Part shown: positions 57,901 through 64,000 of the stretch, piece by piece
Layout: every line of letters begins with the position of its first letter
How positions within the stretch are numbered: position 1 is the first letter of the stretch
Assembly: GCA_001599975.1 (NCBI GenBank)
Contig: BCIO01000005.1
Span: 2,528,508 to 2,592,507 of the forward strand
Source: Cystobasidiopsis lactophilus
Lineage: Eukaryota > Basidiomycota > Agaricostilbomycetes > Agaricostilbales > Chionosphaeraceae
Length of the DNA stretch: 64,000 nucleotides
Direction of reading: 5' to 3'
The notes under the pieces: model-generated
The model's database searches: none
Told to the model about the DNA's origin: nothing
The model's input: only the letters and a program-made list of their open reading frames with translations
Program-made: the position numbers and the translations under genes

Positions 57901-60900
57901 TTTAGCAGTCTGGAGGCGCTTGTGGCCAATCCAGATGTGCGGCTACGAGGCACCCAAGTGTTGGCCGTCCAGACCTTTCTGCCCAGCTTGCTCGTTGCCT
58001 CTTCATCCATTCCTGATGCCGAGGCGGTAGAGCTCGTTGTCAGCTTTGTGGACGCCATTCCAGGCTCGCTTCCCATAAAGAGTGCCCTCAGCAAAGTCGC
58101 CTGCCTCGGTCAGCTGGTCCAATCCCCTCTCTTCGAATCGTCGGCGCTGCGAGCCTCATTGACGCCATGCCTGGTGCGCTGGCTCAAACCCTTCTTCAAG
58201 CTCGAAGCTTCGCCACAAGCAGACGGCCCGACCAAACAAGCTCACGTCGACGCTCTTCGCTTCGCCAACTCTGTGTTCGCTGCGGTCCTCGATCGACTGC
58301 ACACCTCGCTGTCCACGGCGCAGGTCAAAGACGAAGCCTGGGACAGTGTCGAGTACTCGTTCGGCCTCTTGGCGTCCATCTGCGATGCCTCCAGAGAGCT
58401 GGCCACGCCAGCTTGGCAGACAGCGCTAGCAGCGCACGCATCGACCCCGCCAGGCATTTTCCCGATCTCTTCACCGTTGCCGCCCTGCGATCTTCCAGTT
58501 CTTCAGCAGGAGCTGGCCGTCACTTTTGCTTCCTGCCTTATGCTGTCGCGCTCAGACCTCCTCGTCAGCCACTTCGCCCTTTTGCAAGATATGGAAAGCA
58601 CGCAGGGCTTCTTGAGCGGACTTCAGTCCCAACTAAAAATGGCAACCAAAGTCGTCTCGCAAGAATTCTGGCCTTCCACCTGGCTCACTTTGGCTCTCGG
58701 CTGCATTAAGGTGGGCGCTTGTGCTGGTATGCTTGTGGCCGAGCTGACCGCTCGCTTCAGTCTGCTTGTAAACTGCTAGAAGCTGTCGAAACGGTGCTCG
58801 AGAGCAATTGGCTACCTACTCAAGACAAGGTGCGTGTCTCGCTTTCTCAACGTCGCGCGTATTGATTAGCGGTCCAGAGCTACAACTTTCAATTTGGTCT
58901 TTGGCGTGACTTCCTTGGATTGTACCTGACTGTCACCCGAGTGGGTTCCACTTCCTATTCGGCTCTTGTTCGACCTCACGTTCCAGCAACAGAGCGAGAT
59001 GCTGACAATTGAAGATTTTTTGCCTCAACGACGTCGGGCGGTTTGGCGCTGTGGGTTCCCTCTACGCCTGCTGACCTTCTGTTTCCTAACGATCTGCGAG
59101 CAGTGACGGGTGATCTTCGGGGAAAGCTGGCCCGGTCCTTCCAAAAATGCTGGGAGTGAGTCTCGGTTCTTTGGCTGGATGCCAAATGCACCTTTTGAAA
59201 CGCAGCATGTAGCTTGCTTGGATGGCCAGACAGGCGAATCTTTGCATCTTCTGGCAGCCGTTCGGCCACTCGCGTGGGCGGATTTCAAGTTCAGCTCGGA
59301 CCCTCGATCTCGGAAGGGATCGTCGAGCTGACGCTGTCACACCACGACGACCTTCGGAAGATGGCCACTTGGGTCCTGTTCACGCTGCTTCTGGGCGAAT
59401 GGCATTTGCACGGCAGTTTCCGTGAGATGCAAAATCAAGGTATTAGGTTTTCCGCCAGCCTCCGCTGAGAGAGGCTGAATTGTGGACAGTGGTGGACACT
59501 CTGGATCGCCTCGTCAATCAAAAGAGCGGAGACGAGCTGTCCAGAGGAGTTTTCCTGGAGCATTTGAGGGCACTCTTCGATGCTGCTTCGATCGATGATG
59601 CGCTCAAGGATACGGCCAACGCCTTCTTGGACTCGACGTCGACCTTTTTGGATCTTCTTCTTGGCGTTAAGGACCTCCCTGAGGGCGATGAATATCTCGC
59701 AAGTTCTCTCCTCTCCTGTGTGGCGCGCGTTGGCCATTCTAAGTTTGACCTAGGATGACCGCATTATTGGGACGCTACGGCTGATGAGCGTGCGTTACTT
59801 CCCGTTTTTATAGATGGGTTTCTGATGCGCAACAAACAGTTTATCAAGCACATCTCGTCCTCCACCATCTTCTGCAAATGTATGTCTTTCTCCCTTCCTA
59901 CATTGAAAGCCTCTAATCGCGGTCTCTCGCTCTCCAGACGTCCAGTGAGCTTCATGTGTGAGGTTATTAGGCCAATCTGACAATCCCGTTCCCTCCAGTC
60001 GATTGAAGGACTACCACATCCAGTGCCAGTGCTACACCGAAGCGGGACTCGTGCTGAAGGTGAATTGTTTCTGGTCCAGTTTATTGGCACTATCTGATGT
60101 TCTTCAAAGCTGCACGCCGACCTTTATTCGTGGACGCAGACCGCTGTGGTCGAAGCCCTGCCAGAGTTTGGCTTTCCCAAGCAGTGCGTCGCTTCTTAAC
60201 CGTGTTATCGGCGGCTAACCCCGTTCATAGGAGCGAGTTCGAGCGCAAGGAGCTTCTTTACATCGAGATTCTTCAACTTCTGGACCGAGGTCAAGCTTGG
60301 GAATCGGCTTTGGTGCTCACGAAGGAGCTCCAGCAGCAATACGAGTCGCAAATCTTCGCCTACGTCCGACTGGCAGAGATTCTTTCCCACCAGGTGTGTA
60401 TTTGACACCGTCAAGAGAAGCGCCTGACGGTGTCTGATTAAATTGCTTGCAGAGCGAGATGTACACCAACATCGTGAGGCAGCGCCGCGTCTACGCCAAA
60501 TCTTTCCGTGTCTCCTTTTACGGCAAAGGCTTTCCTGCTGGTGTCCAGAATAAGCAGTTCATCTACCGCGCTAGCCCAGGAGAGACATTGGCCAGGTGTG
60601 TCGGGCGCTCACCTGATGGCTTGCATCGCTAACTGACCGGTCGATCGTCAAGATTCGTGTCGGCCATGCTCGCCAAGCATGCGTCTGCCCTCCTGTTGGA
60701 CAACGACGCTGTTCCGAGCGAGGACGTCCAGCAGTCTGCGATGGCCAAATATCTTCAGATCACGGAAGTTCAGCCGGAGCCCGACCGCTCGTTCCCGATC
60801 TTTCAAAACCCAAACGTGCCAGCGTTTATCCGCGAGTACTACGAGCACAATGGCACCAACGTCTTCTCCTTTCAGACAGCCGTGGTTCGCCCTCAAGTGG

Positions 60901-61981
60901 ACCACAGCTACCTTGGTTCGAGGGGCACGAATGCCCAGATGCAGCTCTTCTACTCGACCTGGACAGAGAAGACGCTCTTGGTCTGCACCGACGCTTTCCC
61001 GACAGTCCTCAAGCGTACCCAGGTCGAAGAGATTCAGACCGTCCTAATTTCGCCGCTGGAGACCGCCGTCGAGACCTTGCGCTCCATGCAGTCCGACCTC
61101 GCCTCCATGCAGGAACAATTGACATCTGCCACTGGGCCCACCAGCGTTGAGATTTTAGCCATGAAGCTCAATAACGTCGTTGATCCGCCACCGATGACTG
61201 GCGTTCCGTTTTATCGCCAGGGTCCGTTCGAGCTCGAGCGTCCAGAATGCCTTCGAGCTGACTTCGTATACAGCCTTCTTCAACTCCGAGTATGAACTGG
61301 CCAATCCAGAAGCCGCTCCCCTGCTTGTCCAGATGCGAGCCATCATCGAATCGCTCACAGAGGTCATCCACGCCTGCCTAATCCTCCACGGTCGTCTGTG
61401 CCAGCCCGAAATGCTTTCGTTCCACGCTACGTTGCAAAAATGTACGTCCCGTCGCTATTAATCGGAGGCATAGCCCCTGGCTGACGTCCTTTCCTGTAGA
61501 CTTCGTCAAAAATGTGCGTCTTGGACTTGCTTGTTGACTGCGACCCGCAAACTGATGGCCTTTTCATGCCCAGTTTGCCGAGGAAATCAGGCGACTCCAA
61601 CCTGCAGCGCTGGCCGAGCACGAGATGGCATCCACCTTGAACAAGAACGGTGGCCTACACTTGGACCTTGACGTCCCGAACGGCACAGAGGCACCATCAA
61701 GCGACAGCGGTCACCAACCTCGCAAGGAGCGCTACTCGATGCAGCTCGCTCCGCCAGAGTATGGAAGCAGCATCACACGCTCCCTCTCAAATGCAACCTC
61801 TACAGACGGGCCCGAAAGCCCCAAGCCCGGCCTTCTCTCCAAATTCAGCGGCCCGGTTCGCCGCGCATCTCAAACCTCCCAGACCTCCCAGACCAATGGT
61901 GAAGGCCGCCGCAACTCGACGCTGGGCAAATTTGGCTCTCTCAAATGGAAGTCCTCAAAGGGTTCACCTTCCTCTTCGTAA
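54923..61981 (+). CDS. DOCK-family guanine nucleotide exchange factor (SH3-DHR1-DHR2)
   Basis: Rho/Rac-type GEF of the DOCK180 class. Start is ATG 54923 (MSEGSWSQTTRLLIALCNYP). The N-terminal SH3 domain spans an intron (about 55016-55076): LLIALCNYPFTPADDDPNQ, IPLELGDNLIVFEVF, WFRGYVI, HVGIFPAQNV. A disordered segment and helical region follow. DHR1 (C2-like) begins near 56720 with ARNDLYVKLWAGDFAEA and continues ELFKVSLTPAEMETAHLFFT, DRPYAFAFVPLFSKNG. A helical armadillo-like middle runs to 59750. DHR2 lies at 60000-61600: RQRRVYAKSFRVSFYGKGFP, NKQFIYRASPGETLARF, VEEIQTVLISPLETAVETLR and LVQMRAIIESLTEVIHACLI. The tail is Ser-rich, stop TAA 61979-61981. Some C-terminal junctions, especially around 61185-61235, are uncertain. 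The family is long and well recognised in basidiomycetes. Confidence 0.92.
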
Positions 61982-62190
61982 TGTGTAATTTTCGGCATGC
62001 AGATCTTCTTCCACACGCATTGTAAAATATAGAAAAGCAAAGAGGGTAGCCTGAGGCCTTAATTAGAAATTCACCAGTGGCAACAGACCACGAAAGATTG
62101 CGACGTTGACGCCGAGATGGCCTGTTTTGAGTGGTTGTGTGGAGTTCCATTCCAACCGTGTCTCTATGGTGAAGGCTATGGGGTGCAGAC

Positions 62191-63210
62191 TTAGCGCTTC
62201 CACACTGGCTTGCGCTTTTCTGCAAACGCGCCCATGCCTTCCTTTTGATCGGCGGTAGCAAAGGTGCCGTGGAATAGAGCGCGCTCGTACTTGAGTCCTT
62301 CGTGCAAAGAGAGCTCGAATGCTGATTGGGAGCCATGTTAGCGTGAGATCGAGTCGGGCCGGAAGAAGACGGCTCACCGACGTTGGTCGCTTCCTTAGCC
62401 GCTTGCACAGCGATCCTCCCCTTGGACGCAATCACTTCCGCCATTTTGATGGCCTCCTTCACCACCTCGTCCTCGCCCTCGCCGACGACCCGGCTGACCA
62501 AACCCCATTCGGACGCTTCTTTGGCGGTGACATTGCGGCCCGTCAGATTCATCTCCATGGCCCTCGACTTTCCAATAGCTTTTGTTAGGCGCTGGGTTCC
62601 GCCAGCACCGGGAATGGTGCCCAGGTTGATCTCGGGCTGGCCGAAGATGGCTGTGGGGGAGGCCAGCATGATGTCCGCCCTGCGCTGAGTTTTAGCACCC
62701 GGCAGCTTCCTGCCTTTATAGGAATAGGTCTCACATCATTGCAAGCTCACAGCCGCCGCCGAGCTATTAAAGGCGCTCAGCCTGATTGAAAATGCCATGT
62801 GCAGGAAAGCTACGAACAGCGTATCCGGAAACCGCCGCGATGATGGGCTTGCGAGTGTCGGCCACCTTTTGCCAGTCGGTCAGAAAGCGGCTTTGGTACA
62901 CATCGTCGAAGGTCTTGTCCTTCATCTGCTTGATATCCGCGCCAGCAGCAAAGGCCTTCTTCGAGCCGGTGATCACGACCGCTCCGATGGAGTTGTCTGC
63001 GTCAATTTCCTCCAGAGCAGTGTTGAGCTCCTTCATGAGGTCGGCGTTGAGCGCATTAAGCGCCTTTGGGCGGTTCAAGGTGATCAGGGAGACATCGGAG
63101 TTGGCGCCCTCCTTGGTGACCAGGATGTTGGCGTACGAGTTGGAGAGAAAGCGGCGGCCAAGAGCGAACGCTGGGGCAGATGCCCGTGCCTGGCGCGCGA
63201 ATAATGCCAT
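62191..63210 (-). CDS. Enoyl-CoA hydratase, mitochondrial (ECHS1-like)
   Basis: Hydrates 2-enoyl-CoA to 3-hydroxyacyl-CoA in mitochondrial beta-oxidation or branched amino acid breakdown. Start is ATG 63210; residues 1-25 ([20 protein letters not shown]) form a basic amphipathic mitochondrial presequence. The crotonase fold shows [39 protein letters not shown] (oxyanion hole), [20 protein letters not shown] with the first catalytic Glu region, and [20 protein letters not shown] with the second. The end is [19 protein letters not shown] 62191-62193, a conserved C-terminus. Four exons with introns near 62691-62785 and 62325-62380. It has a 152-bp divergent promoter with KTI12. Confidence 0.94.
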
Positions 63211-63362
63211 CGTTGTTTGCTGCAAAGCAAGTCTGAGGAGTGCTGGAGCTCCCCGATCATTTTGGGAGGCCGCTTTGTGAAAGGTTTTTCTGGCGCATTT
63301 CACGTGCACAAAATCGACTGAAACACAGAATGCACGGAAAGCATGGCTGGGGTCGAGCAACG

Positions 63363-64000
63363 ATGGCCCTCGTCACTTTGTCTGGCTTTCCTTGCTCTGG
63401 CAAGAGCACGCGAGCGCAAGAGATCAAGGCACTTTTGGAGCAGCACACCGATTTGTCGGTGGCCATCATCAACGAAGAAATTTTGAACCTGGAGCTGAAA
63501 GCGTACAATGGTGCTTGTCTCCTTCCCTTTTTTGGCTCTTGGATTGGCACTCAAGGCCCCAATGATAGACACGCGAACGGAGAAGCCATGCCGAGCCACT
63601 CTCTTCTCAGCCACTGTTCGCAGTCTCTCAAAGGATCGAATCACGATTTGCGACGCCATGAACTACATCAAAGGCTTTCGGTACCAGCTGTACTGTGCAG
63701 CAAAAGAGGCAAGCTGTCGCACTCTAACGGTGAGCCGCACTGTTTGCTCTCATGCCTCGCGCAAATCTCACGGGCAGGGCGGTCGCAGATTCACATCGCT
63801 GCGCCGCCGGACAAATGCTGCGAATGGAACAGCTCAAGAGAAGGAAGAGCTTATAATCAGGACACGTGAGACTTTGGCCAGCGTTGAAGACTGCGGCTGA
63901 ACTGAGGAAGCAGGCTCGACAACCTAATTTCTCGCTTTGAGGAGCCTTCGTACGCGACACGGTGGGATTCGCCACTCATCGTCCTACCCTGGTCGGATAC
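63363..64000 (+). CDS. KTI12: KTI12-like tRNA-modification/Elongator factor (3' end cut by window)
   Basis: P-loop ATPase that associates with Elongator and is needed for wobble-uridine modification of tRNA. Start is ATG 63363 (MALVTLSGFPCSGKSTRAQE); the Walker A is GFPCSGKS, as in PSTK/Kti12 proteins. Introns at about 63512-63569, 63739-63788 and 63867-63917 join INEEILNLELKAYN to DTRTEKPCRATLFSATVRSL, then CDAMNYIKGFRYQLYCAAKE, IHIAAPPDKCCEWNSSREGR, and LDNLISRFEEPSYATRWDSP. The order and the RFEEP-x-x-x-x-RWDSPL motif are diagnostic. Runs off the right edge. A second in-frame ATG upstream (63330) would add MHGKHGWGRAT; 63363 fits the family. Confidence 0.92.

Overview
This window is nuclear DNA of a filamentous or yeast-like fungus, most likely a basidiomycete. 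Genes are tightly packed on both strands, each cut by many introns of about 45-65 nt, and the sequence is GC-rich. It carries eukaryote-only genes: AMP deaminase, SEY1, KTI12, prenyltransferase alpha subunit, epsin, a DOCK-family GEF and a CTDK-type kinase. The basidiomycete call is an inference from intron density and gene content; I cannot name a genus. I see no rRNA, CRISPR array, insertion sequence or viral remnant. I recognised no tRNA by eye, but a covariance-model scan was not possible. I propose 31 protein genes; two run off the window ends.

Layout. 1-2 kb: 3' truncated NOP4-like ribosome-biogenesis factor (minus). 2.8-25.9 kb: fourteen accessory or catabolic genes. They include a dienelactone-hydrolase-like protein, a Zn2Cys6 regulator, two flavin monooxygenases, two SDRs, an intradiol ring-cleavage dioxygenase, a muconate-cyclase beta-propeller, a 3-oxoadipate enol-lactonase-like hydrolase, three SnoaL/NTF2-like proteins, a D-2-hydroxyacid dehydrogenase and an old yellow enzyme. 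26.3-36.3 kb: housekeeping genes (RAM2-like, GBP2/HRB1-like SR protein, CTK1/CDK12-like kinase, a TRIC-like membrane protein, a RING protein). 36.6-38.0 kb: a carboxymuconolactone-decarboxylase-like gene with an unusual 3' extension. 38.0-64.0 kb: SEY1, a conserved uncharacterised protein, a DCAF-like WD40 protein, a DUF3445 haem-oxidase-like protein, epsin, a two-module secreted cysteine protein, AMP deaminase, DOCK GEF, mitochondrial enoyl-CoA hydratase and KTI12 (3' truncated).

How the genes may work together. The core at 11.8-15.9 kb lines up with the catechol branch of the beta-ketoadipate pathway: ring cleavage by the intradiol dioxygenase, lactonisation by the beta-propeller enzyme, then enol-lactone hydrolysis. 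The surrounding monooxygenases, SDRs, OYE and SnoaL-like proteins are the kind of enzymes that would feed a cyclic or aromatic substrate into that core, and the Zn2Cys6 protein is the obvious candidate regulator. The substrate is unknown. Several introns in this block use GC-AG rather than GT-AG borders, so naive GT-AG gene models would break these genes.

Splice junctions were worked out by hand from frame, phase, donor/acceptor sequence and family similarity remembered from general knowledge. Gene ends are generally firmer than internal junctions, and uncertain starts are noted in each entry.
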